DNA of 64,000 nt from Eggerthella sp. (GTDB lineage: Bacteria; Actinomycetota; Coriobacteriia; Coriobacteriales; Eggerthellaceae): assembly GCA_030540085.1 (NCBI GenBank), contig JAUNWY010000008.1, forward strand, positions 18,484 through 82,483. The letters are read 5' to 3'. Shown one piece after another: positions 43,234 through 52,295 of the stretch (position 1 is the first letter of the stretch; each line of letters begins with the position of its first letter). The notes beneath the pieces are model-generated. The model saw only the letters and a list, made by a program, of their open reading frames with translations. It searched no databases and was not told where the DNA came from. A program made the translations under genes and the position numbers.

Positions 43234-45348
43234 CTACATCTTCATAGCGGTGAGGTAACCGTCGCGAACGGCCTCGAGGAGACGCTTAAACTCAGGCGTA
43301 CCGTAAGGATCGTTTGCTGCAACGCCTTCCCAATCGGTATGGGGAGATGCGTTACCGATGAGGTGCAGATGCTCTTCGCCGAGTACAGCCTTAACCTGCT
43401 CGTAGAGAGAAGTGTTATCAACGCATACCGTGCCAGCGATGATGGTATCAGCGGGAACGGTGAATTCCTTGCCCTCAGCGTCTTCGCACAGAACGCCTTC
43501 GTCGGTGTAAGCCTTAACCTTGGTGAGGGTAAGGATCTTAACGCCTTCCTTCTTGAGCTTGCGGAGCTCGGGGTTCTTGTCGATGATACCGATTTCAGCG
43601 CCAGCCTTCTTGGCGGACTCGATAACGGTAACCTCGCGGCCCTCGTTCATGGAAGATGCAACCTCGATACCAGCGAAGCCGCCGCCGATAACAGCAAGAC
43701 GCTTCTTAACCAGCAGGTGCGTACCGAGGCCCCACTTCATAAGGCCAAGGGGTGCGCCCAGGATGCCCATGCCGAAGCAGGACAGGCCCCACATAGCGCC
43801 CATGCCCGGGGTGTTCTTGCCCTCTACGAGCTCCTTCAGTGCGTGGGAGTCGATAACGTTCTTGCGGTTCTTGCCGGGAACGTCGGGGGAAGAGGTTTCG
43901 GGGCCTACAGCGAGGATTACCTCGTCAGCGCCGAAGTCCTTGATGTAGTTGGCGTCAGCCTTGGTGTTCAGACGAACGTCGAGACCAAGACGCTTGATCT
44001 CGTTGTTGTACCAATCAACCATCGGAGGAAGCTCTTCGTTCAGAACCTGAGCGAGGTTCAGAAGACCGCAAGCCTTCTTCTTCTGGTCAACAACGGTAAC
44101 GTTCTTGAAGCCGCGCAGCTTGAGGTTGCGAGCAGCTTCCAGGCCGGAGGGGCCAGCACCAACGATGAGGATCTTCTTCTCAGCTTCTGCGCCGGATACC
44201 TTGTGGTCTTCGGGCTGACCGAACTGAGAGAAGTATACGTTGGGGTTAACGGAGCACTTGCAGGGCTTGCCGATGAAGATGTTGTCCAGGCAGCGAGAGC
44301 AAACGATGCAGGGACGAACTTCTTCGGAGCGACCCTCGGCAACCTTGATGCCGATTTCGGGCTCTGCAATCCAGTGACGAGCCATACCAGCTGCGTCGCC
44401 GGAGCCGTCAGCAAGGATCTTCTCGCATACGTCGAGGTGGTTGATACGAGTGCCAGGGAAGCAAGGCAGAGAAGTGTACTTCTTAGCTTCCTTGGACAGG
44501 TAGATGAACTCACCTTCGGGAACGAGCTGGTTAGCAACAGGGCGAGGAGCCTCATGGAAGCCAGCCTGGATGGACCAAGCGTCGATGCCGTGAGCCTCTA
44601 CAACCTCGATGACCTCCTTGAGGTCCTCAACGCGCTGGCCGCCAGGCATAAGGTCGTCTGCAGAGTAACGGACGAGGATCGGGTAATCTTCGCCGCACTG
44701 CTTGTGGATCTCGTCGATGATGTCGGTGAGAAGCTTGCAGCGACCCTTGGTGTCTCCGCCGTACTCGTCGGTACGATGGTTGGAGTACTTGGAGATGAAG
44801 CGCATAACCATGTAGCCGATGCCTGCATGGATCTCGATGATATCGATGCCAGCCTTCTGGCAGCGCTTAGCAGCATCGCCGTACTGCTTTACAACGAGCT
44901 GGATCTCTTCCTTGGTGAATTCCTTTTCAGGCATGCCAACGAAGGGGCCGGAAGCAACGTCGATAGAAGGGGCATAGGAGTGAAGCTCGTCTTCACCCGT
45001 TGCACGCCACTCGTAGCAAAGCTGCAGCTGAGCAGCGAGCTTTGCGCCATGCTTGTGGCAAACCTCAGCGGTGCGGGTAAGGCCAGGGATGAAGCAGTCG
45101 TCCCAAACGCCTACAGCGCCGGTGGTGGTGTGGTACTTGGGGTGAGTGTCGAAAACGTCGCAAACGTAGCAAGAGCCGAGCTCGATCAGAGCGGCACCGC
45201 CCTTTGCGCGCTGCTCGTAAAAGTCTACGAGGTCATCGCCAACATGGTAGTTGTCGGTCTTTTCGATGGTCATTGGCAGCATGACAAAGCGATTTCGCAA
45301 TTCCACGTTGCCGATCTTAAACGGCTTGTTCAGTAATTCGTACTTCAC
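43234..45348 (-). CDS. NADH:flavin oxidoreductase / 2-enoate reductase (BaiCD/FldZ-like)
   Basis: A 704-residue Old Yellow Enzyme-type flavoprotein with three modules. Residues 1 to about 340 form the FMN TIM barrel (NRFVMLPMTIEK, EIHAGIGYMVMRFISKYSN, RTDEYGG). A cysteine cluster CIVCSRCLDNIFIGKPCKC (about 345-365) binds a 4Fe-4S centre. Residues 385-704 form the FAD/NAD(P) domains with GAGPSGLEAARNL and the second Rossmann motif VIGGGFAGIEVASS. Relatives reduce C=C bonds of 2-enoates, cinnamates, or bile-acid intermediates. GTG start at 45348 follows AAAGGGG. Divergent TetR gene at 45719 is its likely regulator; ACAD and crotonase genes lie nearby. Confidence 0.92.
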   Translation of the reverse strand: MKYELLNKPFKIGNVELRNRFVMLPMTIEKTDNYHVGDDLVDFYEQRAKGGAALIELGSCYVCDVFDTHPKYHTTTGAVGVWDDCFIPGLTRTAEVCHKHGAKLAAQLQLCYEWRATGEDELHSYAPSIDVASGPFVGMPEKEFTKEEIQLVVKQYGDAAKRCQKAGIDIIEIHAGIGYMVMRFISKYSNHRTDEYGGDTKGRCKLLTDIIDEIHKQCGEDYPILVRYSADDLMPGGQRVEDLKEVIEVVEAHGIDAWSIQAGFHEAPRPVANQLVPEGEFIYLSKEAKKYTSLPCFPGTRINHLDVCEKILADGSGDAAGMARHWIAEPEIGIKVAEGRSEEVRPCIVCSRCLDNIFIGKPCKCSVNPNVYFSQFGQPEDHKVSGAEAEKKILIVGAGPSGLEAARNLKLRGFKNVTVVDQKKKACGLLNLAQVLNEELPPMVDWYNNEIKRLGLDVRLNTKADANYIKDFGADEVILAVGPETSSPDVPGKNRKNVIDSHALKELVEGKNTPGMGAMWGLSCFGMGILGAPLGLMKWGLGTHLLVKKRLAVIGGGFAGIEVASSMNEGREVTVIESAKKAGAEIGIIDKNPELRKLKKEGVKILTLTKVKAYTDEGVLCEDAEGKEFTVPADTIIAGTVCVDNTSLYEQVKAVLGEEHLHLIGNASPHTDWEGVAANDPYGTPEFKRLLEAVRDGYLTAMKM

Positions 45349-45718
45349 GTCGCAGCCCCTTTCCTAAGAACATAAGATGTGAACCTCTGAGAGCAGATTA
45401 GACATACCTGGCACAATTCGTTTCCGAACATGAAAACGACGACCTCCCCCTTCTGGAAGCCGCCTACCCTACATGCAACGATCTATACCAGTGATGACCA
45501 ATCGTGAGCACTCCTTCGCATAAATTATTGTAAAACAGATATTCGGACGAATTGGCGGCATTATGCATAATTTGCGCGATGTGCATCCATTCATCGAGTA
45601 TTAGCCGACCAATTGCTGCGATAGTTTTTGAATCAACTACTCATTTTCATTGATTTGACCAAAAGAATGCTCGGTAGCGCTAAACTAGCCAAGTATGGAA
45701 GGTTGAAAGGATCGGGAA
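45349..45718. promoter_or_regulatory. Enoate reductase / TetR divergent promoter region
   Basis: About 370 AT-rich bases without a gene. Two palindromes are visible: ATTATGCATAAT (45560-45571, perfect 12 bp) and ATTCG-GA-CGAAT (45541-45552), 20 bp apart. Either could be a TetR operator. A TTGACC (45655-45660) and TAAACT (45681-45686) upstream of tetR are spaced 20 bp, rather wide for a promoter. Confidence 0.5.
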
Positions 45719-46372
45719 ATGGGAACACTCGACACAAAACTGCTAATTGCCGATGCGCTTGTGCAACTGTGCGAGGAGCAGCCGCTGAAGAAGGTTTCCA
45801 TCAGCGACATCGTTGAGCGTACGGGCAAGAACCGCAAAACGTTCTACTACCACTTCGAAGACAAGAATGCCCTTATCATTTGGAAGTTTCGATACGATCT
45901 CGGACTCGAGCTTCAAAACCGCTTCCCCGAGAACATCTTGGTCTACAAGAAGGACGAAGACCCTTCGCTTTCGAGCTTCCCCTTCTACATCACGCAGAAA
46001 TCGGGAGTGCGCTCGCTTGACCACTCGAAATTCTTCGATGCCTTCGCCATTGTGCTGGAGCGAAACCGCGCTTTCTATATGCAGGCTTTCGCCGAAACCG
46101 GACCTGCCACCCTGCGCGAATACCTGTACGATCTGTACCTTCCCGCCTTGCGCAACGACATCACCATCATCTTGGCCAACCGCTATCTACCGGAAGAGAA
46201 CATCGACTTCTTAAGCGAGTTCTACACCTGCGCATTCCTTTCTTATTTCACACACAAGTGCGAGCAGCCCGGCACCAAGCACCTGATCAGCAACGCGGGG
46301 CCCTTCTCCAACATCATCCACAGCTCCATGGAAAGCGAAATCAAGGAAGCTCAATTAAGGCGCAATTTATGA
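45719..46372 (+). CDS. TetR/AcrR-family transcriptional regulator
   Basis: A 217-residue TetR protein. The helix-turn-helix is at about residues 20-60 (LKKVSISDIVERTGKNRKTFYYHFEDKNAL). The C-terminal ligand domain is not recognisable beyond the family and includes an AVALES-like FAIVLERNRAFYMQAFAE helix. AAAGG lies eight bases before the ATG. Divergent from the enoate reductase gene, so it is probably a local repressor responding to that enzyme's substrate or product; direct evidence is lacking. It converges on the acyl-CoA dehydrogenase gene. Confidence 0.9.
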   Translation: MGTLDTKLLIADALVQLCEEQPLKKVSISDIVERTGKNRKTFYYHFEDKNALIIWKFRYDLGLELQNRFPENILVYKKDEDPSLSSFPFYITQKSGVRSLDHSKFFDAFAIVLERNRAFYMQAFAETGPATLREYLYDLYLPALRNDITIILANRYLPEENIDFLSEFYTCAFLSYFTHKCEQPGTKHLISNAGPFSNIIHSSMESEIKEAQLRRNL

Positions 46373-46414
46373 GTGCTTCGTTCTGCCGAACAAAGCACGT
46401 TGCCGACGCTGCGC

Positions 46415-46509
46415 GGGTGTGAGAACTTCAATCTTCCCGCTGCAAGCGCTCGTCACGTGCAGCCGCACGCTTCCTCACGCTTTCGCGGAATCTTGAAGCC
46501 CTCACGCCC
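46415..46509. repeat. Imperfect long inverted repeat between tetR and the dehydrogenase gene
   Basis: GGGTGTGAG..CTTCAA at 46415-46431 matches, inverted, TTGAAG..CTCACGCCC at 46493-46509. Mismatches interrupt the arms. It lies between two convergent genes and could be a bidirectional 3' end structure or a degenerate mobile element. Confidence 0.45.
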
Positions 46510-46539
46510 GCTCGCTGACTTACTACGCCAACCTGGAAA

Positions 46540-47691
46540 TCAAACCTGTTTGTAAGAATCCATGATCAAAGGCGCGGAAATATACACCATAATCTGATCG
46601 GTGCCTTCAGCAATCTGATTGCCACGGCAATCCTGCCAGATGGTGCTCACTCGAGCGCTTTCGGTGTAACCCAGGCCGCCCAAGATCTGCATAGCGCTGC
46701 TTGCCACCTCGGTTGCCGTCTTAGGGATATAGCGCTTCATCAACGCAACCGCCAAACGCTTATCGGGCTGGTCGGTTTCAATGGCCCATGCAGCTTGGTA
46801 CAGCATGGAGCGCATCGTGCGCAGCGACACCTCCATATCGGTAAGCATCTGCTCTACCTGCTGGAATTGCCCGATGGAAACACCGAATGCCTTTCGCACA
46901 CGCGCGTTGGCAACCGCATCTTCCATTGCAACTTGCGCCATGCCCAGCGACGCTGCGCACGTGAACACACGGCCGAATTCCAACATCTTGAACAGGTGGC
47001 GGAAGCCCCCTTCGTGACCGCGCAAACGGTACTCGGGTTTCAACTCAACCTCATCGAAGGAAACCGATGCAAACGGAACCATAGATTGGCCGATTTTGTT
47101 GATGGGAACAGCGCGTATGCCTGGCAAATCGTGCGGAATAAGCCAAAAAGAAAGCGACGGATACTCGTCTTCGGAAGGCGTGTCCTTGTCGATGGCGGCG
47201 CACAGAATGCTCGGCGAATACTCACCGTTGTTCACATAGGTTTTCTTGCCGTTGAGCACCAAACGGCCATCGCGCGTTTCAACCGACGTGGTCATGCTCA
47301 TGGTGTCGGAACCCGCATTTGGCTCAGAAACGCCAAGCGAAAACATCAGGCGTCCCGTTTGACGGTAGTCGTCCAACACCCTCGACGATACCGCCTCATC
47401 GGCAAAACCGTCCATGATCTGCAGATTGAACAGGTCGTTTTGAAAAGGAAGGGCAGCACCCGCGCAACGGCAAAGCTCTTCCAAGATAAGCGTCTGCGAC
47501 ATAATGCCCATGCCATCAGGACACTGATCGTCCAGCGCAAAGTAGCGATCGACGAAGCCCTTCACCACTTCATCAGGAAGACCTTGATCTTTGCGCCACT
47601 GGAATACCGATTCAGGAGTAAATACCGATTCACCGAATTCGCGAAATGTGGCAATGATGTTCTTCTGATTGTCGGACAAAGCGAAGTCCAC
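46540..47691 (-). CDS. Acyl-CoA dehydrogenase
   Basis: A 383-residue ACAD. N-terminal helical domain (DFALSDNQKNIIATFREFG), middle beta domain with FSLGVSEPNAGSDTMSM (the FAD/substrate signature), and C-terminal helices with the MQILGGLGYTESA motif and IAEGTDQIMVY, whose Glu is in the catalytic-base position. It oxidises acyl-CoA to 2-enoyl-CoA (or the reverse with suitable donors), electrons passing to ETF, which is not encoded in this window. The ATG lacks an obvious strong ribosome site (GGAGGGGTACC sits nearby). Next upstream gene is a crotonase separated by a terminator, so each is its own unit. Related to carnitine-type dehydrogenases possibly. Confidence 0.9.
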   Translation of the reverse strand: MDFALSDNQKNIIATFREFGESVFTPESVFQWRKDQGLPDEVVKGFVDRYFALDDQCPDGMGIMSQTLILEELCRCAGAALPFQNDLFNLQIMDGFADEAVSSRVLDDYRQTGRLMFSLGVSEPNAGSDTMSMTTSVETRDGRLVLNGKKTYVNNGEYSPSILCAAIDKDTPSEDEYPSLSFWLIPHDLPGIRAVPINKIGQSMVPFASVSFDEVELKPEYRLRGHEGGFRHLFKMLEFGRVFTCAASLGMAQVAMEDAVANARVRKAFGVSIGQFQQVEQMLTDMEVSLRTMRSMLYQAAWAIETDQPDKRLAVALMKRYIPKTATEVASSAMQILGGLGYTESARVSTIWQDCRGNQIAEGTDQIMVYISAPLIMDSYKQV

Positions 47692-47863
47692 GGTACCCCT
47701 CCTGATACATACTTTTCACCTTTAAAAGGATACGGTACCAAAAGGGTCTTACCTATTCCCAAGTTTGACGAAATGTAACCTCTCTAGGTTATGGCGAAAA
47801 CGCAAACCCCATTCATCAGGCAATCCCGATAAAACGAAATACCCCATTTACTCGTTTTTGACC

Positions 47864-47893
47864 AAAAAAGGCGCCCCTTTACGGAGCGCCTTT
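47864..47893 (-). terminator. Terminator of the crotonase gene
   Basis: Stem AAAGGCGC / GCGCCTTT with an 11-nt loop; on the minus strand a T-run (TTTTTT) follows. Confidence 0.85.
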
Positions 47894-47915
47894 GCCAAGA
47901 AGCCGATTGAAGATC

Positions 47916-48704
47916 TTAGCGGCCCTTCCAAACTGGCTCACGCTTTTCGGCAAATGCCGTTGCGCCCTCGATCTTGTCTTCGCTATTTTGGGTAATCTGC
48001 TCAATCTCTTCGAGAATTTCCCAGCCTCGCGAAGGGTAGACCACGTTTTCTCCCATAGTTTCGTAGGCGGTCCGTTTTGTGCACTCGATCGCCAAAGGCG
48101 CTCCCTTGCAGATAAGCTCCGCCAAAGAAATAGCCTCATTAAGCACCTGGTCAGGTTCAACAACGCGATTCACCAAAAAGCAGTCCAGCGCCTTTTGGGC
48201 AGAAAAAGGCTCACAAGTAAGCATTAATTCCATGGCTGCTTTTTGGGGCACCATCTGCATGATACGCATCAGCAAACCACCGCCTGCAGCCGTAAGGCCA
48301 CGCCGCGGTTCAGGAAGAGAAAACGTCGATTCGGTTGAGCAGACCGCCAAATCGCATGCCATAACAACTTCTACGCCGCCCCCTAAAACACGCCCCTGGC
48401 ATGCCGCAATGATCGGCTTCGAAATATAGCGCTTGGTCATGCCGCAGAACCCGCTTTTCTCATACCCCTCAGGAGCATGATAAGTGCCTGCAGCGATTTC
48501 CTTCAGGTCGCTCCCGGCGCAAAAGCAATCACCGACATTGGTCATGATGCAGCAACGAAGCGAATCGGTTTCATCGAGGTGGTCAAAGGCCCAGCACAAC
48601 TCTTGCCACATTTCGCTGTTCATGGCATTTTTCGCCTTTGGCCTGTTCAGCGTAATGATGTAAATACCATCACGCTCTTCGGTTTTGATGGTGTTGAATG
48701 ACAT
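47916..48704 (-). CDS. Enoyl-CoA hydratase/isomerase (crotonase family)
   Basis: A 262-residue crotonase. Oxyanion-hole motifs FCAGSDLKEIAAG and GRVLGGGVEVVMACDLAV are clear, and the active-site Glu lies in SLPEPRRGLTAAGGG. Members hydrate enoyl-CoAs, isomerise double bonds, or (CaiD) dehydrate carnitinyl-CoA. The start at 48704 follows AGAGGAGGGGCT. It is upstream of the acyl-CoA dehydrogenase gene in the same direction with a terminator between them. Substrate unknown; the CaiB-like transferase at 57 kb and this enzyme could serve one CoA pathway. Confidence 0.9.
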   Translation of the reverse strand: MSFNTIKTEERDGIYIITLNRPKAKNAMNSEMWQELCWAFDHLDETDSLRCCIMTNVGDCFCAGSDLKEIAAGTYHAPEGYEKSGFCGMTKRYISKPIIAACQGRVLGGGVEVVMACDLAVCSTESTFSLPEPRRGLTAAGGGLLMRIMQMVPQKAAMELMLTCEPFSAQKALDCFLVNRVVEPDQVLNEAISLAELICKGAPLAIECTKRTAYETMGENVVYPSRGWEILEEIEQITQNSEDKIEGATAFAEKREPVWKGR

Positions 48705-48865
48705 AGCCCCTCCTCTAATCACATGATATGGTCCCGCAGGCACTTTACCACGCTCGCTTGCGAGCAATCGCCAGGCAATCACGCTGCTCTTAAAAATCTA
48801 GGACGGCCGCAGTCACCCCAACCAAGGTCTATGGGCTGGTACGACCGCCCCGAACGATGAAAATC

Positions 48866-48896
48866 CTGGTTGTCGGCGCCTAATCGCCGCAACCCT
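48866..48896 (-). terminator. Possible terminator of the CapA-like gene
   Basis: Stem GGTTGTCGGCG / CGCCGCAACC (one bulge) with a 6-nt loop; minus-strand tail AGGATTTTC. Weak T-tract. Confidence 0.5.
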
Positions 48897-48913
48897 TCAG
48901 GGACGTACCTCGC

Positions 48914-50236
48914 TTAAGCGTCAAACGATATAGCCCCTGTTTCCTCGCAGTACGCAAACGAAACCCCATAGCGTTCGCTGGCATGCGCAAGGTACTCGGC
49001 AAACTTCTTTCCCTCTTCAGGGGTGGAAACCTCTGGCAAGCCGCGCTTCAGGTTGTTTTCACGATGCATATCCAAATCAAGCGGGACAATTTCGTAGCTC
49101 GCTTCTTCCTCGTTGATATCGAGGACAACCAAGAAGTTGGTAGAGAAACGGCGTTCCGAGTAGAACCCATTCCAAGATCCATCAGGCTTCTGAGCGCGAT
49201 TCGAATGCAGATCGGACGGATGGGCATCGGGGCCCAAATGATACGTCTCGTACATTTCCGGCGAGATCATCGATTCGCCCGATTCGAATTCCATCAGCAA
49301 GCTGCCCAGATTGTAGAAAATGGGGCATCCCTTATACACTTCCACGCCACGCGGGAAATGGGCACCCTGCCCTACGAAGCACGTTGCCCCCGCATCGATG
49401 GTTTTACGGGCGAATTCTTCTACGAATTTTGGCGCATAGGTTGCATACCAGTTTTCGTTTTCGCCTTCATGCGTATGCAATGTGGCAATAACCACATCCG
49501 ACCTACGCGCAGCGTCGCGAATGCTTTCCAGGATTGCTTCCTGATCGGATTCGTTCACGTAATCGCGAACATAGGCGCGGTCACCGCGCTCAATCTGCAG
49601 GTTTCCACTCATGGCAGAACCGAACTTGAAAGCATCTTCTGTCGGCGGCTCCCACGTTTCAATCTTGCTTACTTCTTTGAAGCTTTTGTCGGTGCCCAAC
49701 ATTGCGTCAATAGCACGAAGCTGTTCGAATTGCTCGCTGGGCAACACATACGAACGCCCCCAACGCAGCGGGCACAACCCAGGACGCGCCACAACATCGG
49801 CGTTCTCGTTACTTGCCAAAGCGCGTTCGGCCCAGGTCGAAGAGCATGCAACCACCGCTACACGACCTTGCTCTGTGTCGAGGAAGCGCGCCTTGCGAGC
49901 TTCCCATAGATTGCGGCCCACGCCACAGGGAATGATGCCTCGTGCTTCGGCGGCTTCCATAGTTTCAAGGCAACCCTGCGGGCCATAATCAATGGTGTGA
50001 TTGTTCGCAAAGGAAACCAATTTAATATTCAAGTCGGTCAGCTCATCAAGGACATCTTGACGCACTGAAGTTAAATACATGCACAAACCCGGAGGGGTAT
50101 TTCGTTTTGGCGTGCTGAACTCGGCATTTGCAAATACCGCATCTGCGTTAACAAGCAGATCAACTACACGCTTGTCCAATCGATTCTTCAAGTTCCTGCT
50201 GGAAAAAAGCAGATCACCGCAGAGCACTACCCTCAT
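48914..50236 (-). CDS. CapA-family metallophosphatase-like protein
   Basis: A 440-residue protein with the CapA (poly-gamma-glutamate synthesis, PGA_cap) fold. The opening RVVLCGDLLFSSRN supplies the first Asp ligand, NAEFSTP and SFANNHTIDYG the Asn-His pair, and HTHEGENENWY plus GQGAHFPRGVEV the later His ligands of a dinuclear-metal phosphoesterase. There is no N-terminal membrane anchor, unlike classical CapA, so it is probably cytoplasmic and its role may not be capsule. Start at 50236 follows GGGGAGGAAG. No capB/C/E genes nearby. Confidence 0.82.
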   Translation of the reverse strand: MRVVLCGDLLFSSRNLKNRLDKRVVDLLVNADAVFANAEFSTPKRNTPPGLCMYLTSVRQDVLDELTDLNIKLVSFANNHTIDYGPQGCLETMEAAEARGIIPCGVGRNLWEARKARFLDTEQGRVAVVACSSTWAERALASNENADVVARPGLCPLRWGRSYVLPSEQFEQLRAIDAMLGTDKSFKEVSKIETWEPPTEDAFKFGSAMSGNLQIERGDRAYVRDYVNESDQEAILESIRDAARRSDVVIATLHTHEGENENWYATYAPKFVEEFARKTIDAGATCFVGQGAHFPRGVEVYKGCPIFYNLGSLLMEFESGESMISPEMYETYHLGPDAHPSDLHSNRAQKPDGSWNGFYSERRFSTNFLVVLDINEEEASYEIVPLDLDMHRENNLKRGLPEVSTPEEGKKFAEYLAHASERYGVSFAYCEETGAISFDA

Positions 50237-50504
50237 AACTCTTCCTCCCCTTTGTATTCCCCCTTTGCGCATATTTGCGCGTTGGTTTCATTGTAGGGGT
50301 CGGCCCGCGCCGCAAGATTATTAGCAATTTGGGCAATACCCGCATTATCGAAAGAAACGCAATAAGCCCCTATAAAAGGGAAGAAGGGGATCTCGGGTGC
50401 CACCCGCCACCCTCACGCATCTTCTACACGTTCGGCAATCGATCAAAACAAGCCCCCCATCACCCAATACAATGGAAAAGCCCGCAACAAAGAGAGGTGA
50501 CATC

Positions 50505-51122
50505 ATGAAAATACTGGCAATCAACGGAAGCCATCGCGCCGGACAGAACACCGCTTTCCTTTTGAACCTTGCTCTTGAAGAAGCCAAGGCAAAAGGCGCC
50601 GAAACTGAATTAGTCGAGCTTTCCGAGCTCAACATCGAGTACTGCAATGGGTGCAACCGCTGCCTCGGTAAACCCGTCTGCCCCATATCCGATGATATGG
50701 ACGAACTGAAAGAAAAGATGCTAGAAGCAGACGGAATCATCCTCGGGTCACCCGACTACTTCGGAAACGTTACCGCGCGCACCAAGTGCTTCATCGACCG
50801 TACTCGTCCGCTTCACATGGTTGAGAATCAGCTGAAGGGCAAGGTGGGAGGCTTTCTTACCATGGCAGGTTTGGACAACTGCGGGGCAGAGGCGACCAAC
50901 CATGTTCTGGAAAACTTCTTTACCACTCATGAAATGCTGGTTGTCCATCCACGTCCAGCTGGGCCCGTTATCGGATCGGGTATTACCGGATCGCTTATGG
51001 CGGGCATGAAGGACGGCAAACCGCGCTGGCGCCGCAGCGTAGAGGAAGACCCCATCGCCGTGCCCATGGCAAAGCAGCTCGGACGCGACATGGCAGATCT
51101 TATTGCTCGTTTACACGCATAG
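50505..51122 (+). CDS. Iron-sulfur flavoprotein / NADPH-dependent FMN reductase-like
   Basis: A 205-residue flavodoxin-like protein. The N-terminal KILAINGSHRAGQNT binds FMN phosphate, and the compact cysteine motif CNGCNRCLGKPVC (C-x2-C-x2-C-x5-C) marks an iron-sulfur flavoprotein (Isf) of anaerobes. GSPDYFGNVTARTKCFIDRT follows. Isf passes electrons from ferredoxin to O2, H2O2 or small acceptors. AGAGGTG precedes the ATG. Divergent from the CapA-like gene. Monocistronic. Confidence 0.85.
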   Translation: MKILAINGSHRAGQNTAFLLNLALEEAKAKGAETELVELSELNIEYCNGCNRCLGKPVCPISDDMDELKEKMLEADGIILGSPDYFGNVTARTKCFIDRTRPLHMVENQLKGKVGGFLTMAGLDNCGAEATNHVLENFFTTHEMLVVHPRPAGPVIGSGITGSLMAGMKDGKPRWRRSVEEDPIAVPMAKQLGRDMADLIARLHA

Positions 51123-51151
51123 CCGAATCATACACAGCCCAAAAACGCACT

Positions 51152-51186
51152 GCCTCCCATTTCTCGATACCTAAGAAATGGGAGGC
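51152..51186. terminator. Hairpin after the iron-sulfur flavoprotein gene
   Basis: Perfect 13-bp stem GCCTCCCATTTCT / AGAAATGGGAGGC with a 9-nt loop, no T-tract on the plus strand; on the minus strand AGTGCGTTTTT follows, so it may back up the next terminator. Confidence 0.5.
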
Positions 51187-51247
51187 GGTTCAAAAAGCAG
51201 GACCTTTCTCCGTTGCAACTCGCACAACCACGATGTGTGCAAACGCA

Positions 51248-51282
51248 AAAGGAGCGGCCCCGATGCAGTATCGGGGCCGCTC
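51248..51282 (-). terminator. Terminator of the second alpha/beta hydrolase gene
   Basis: Perfect 13-bp stem GAGCGGCCCCGAT / ATCGGGGCCGCTC with a 5-nt loop, followed on the minus strand by CCTTTTGCG. Located 100 bases past the stop. Confidence 0.8.
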
Positions 51283-51380
51283 AATAAAAGATATTCGATT
51301 CAGTTCTTTTGCCGTTCCGGAAACAGAGACGCGCTCACATTCGAAACGTGGTTCGCCGCAAGACGGCCACCGTACCTGAG

Positions 51381-52064
51381 TTAAAACTCTTTGAGGAATT
51401 TATCCACCGCTTCGTTGAACGCAACGGGATTGTCGTAGGCAATGAAATGATCGCCCTGGACGAATACGAGTTCAGCATTGGGCAGGCTGCTGTAGATAAG
51501 CTTGGTGTGAGCGCCTTCAATCAAATCCTGCGTGCCCACAATAACCAAGGTGGGAGCCTCAACCTTGGAAAGCTCCTTCGGGTCGATGGAAGGCTGCTCT
51601 GCCATAAGGCGCAGGTTTTCATAACGCTGCATGTTTTCAGCGCTTTCGTCCTTAGTCTGCGCAGCTTCCTTTGCTTTTTCCTGGATCTTCGTGCGCAAAG
51701 GCTCAACCACGCCTTCGGGATCAAGATTGGCGCCATTCAGGATCAATTTATTCACACGCTCAGGACGCGTGAGTGCAAAGATAAGCGCAGTGATGCCACC
51801 GTCAGAAAAGCCCAGGATATTTGCACGGAAAATGCCGTGCTCATCCATGAAATCTTCCAGGTCTTGCGCAAACTGCTCGAAGGTAAAAGGAGCGGTACCG
51901 CGAGGCGATTCGCCCTGGCCGCGCGTATCAATAGCGATAACGCGATATTCCTTAGAGAAATAATCCAACTGATGCCTAAAGCAGCTGCTGTCTTCGCCAT
52001 TCCCATGCAGAAGAATCAGCGGATAGCCATCACCCTGCTCACGATAATTAAGCTTGATATCCAT
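51381..52064 (-). CDS. Alpha/beta hydrolase
   Basis: A 227-residue alpha/beta hydrolase. The oxyanion segment PLILLHGNGEDSSCF, DTRGQGESPRGT and the nucleophile elbow GFSDGGITAL (Ser) are visible, with the Asp in the DLIEGAHT loop and a late catalytic His in GDHFIAYD. It resembles 3-oxoadipate enol-lactonase/BioH-type esterases; the substrate is unknown. AAGGAGAGGG precedes the ATG. It is unlike the dehalogenase-type hydrolase at 5.6 kb. Confidence 0.88.
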   Translation of the reverse strand: MDIKLNYREQGDGYPLILLHGNGEDSSCFRHQLDYFSKEYRVIAIDTRGQGESPRGTAPFTFEQFAQDLEDFMDEHGIFRANILGFSDGGITALIFALTRPERVNKLILNGANLDPEGVVEPLRTKIQEKAKEAAQTKDESAENMQRYENLRLMAEQPSIDPKELSKVEAPTLVIVGTQDLIEGAHTKLIYSSLPNAELVFVQGDHFIAYDNPVAFNEAVDKFLKEF

Positions 52065-52295
52065 AAACCCTCTCCTTAAAAACTAACTTCATACCAGGCA
52101 GCATTGCGCGCTTTGCCTGAGAAGAGTAATCCCTTTTAAACATAATAACGGCTTGGCAAGGCAAAAACGCGAATTGACGGCAAAGGGAAGACGCAAGTCC
52201 TCAAAACCCATGACATAGCGCCTTTTCCTTTTGCCGTGGAAATGAATCGAGCAATTGCCCATGCACGCTTGCCGGAATCAGACGGGCGCAACCCG

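Noticed and set aside
43339..45336. 665-codon plus-strand open frame opposite the enoate reductase gene
   Set aside because: Antisense shadow produced by strong codon bias; the minus-strand protein has clear FMN, Fe-S and FAD motifs.
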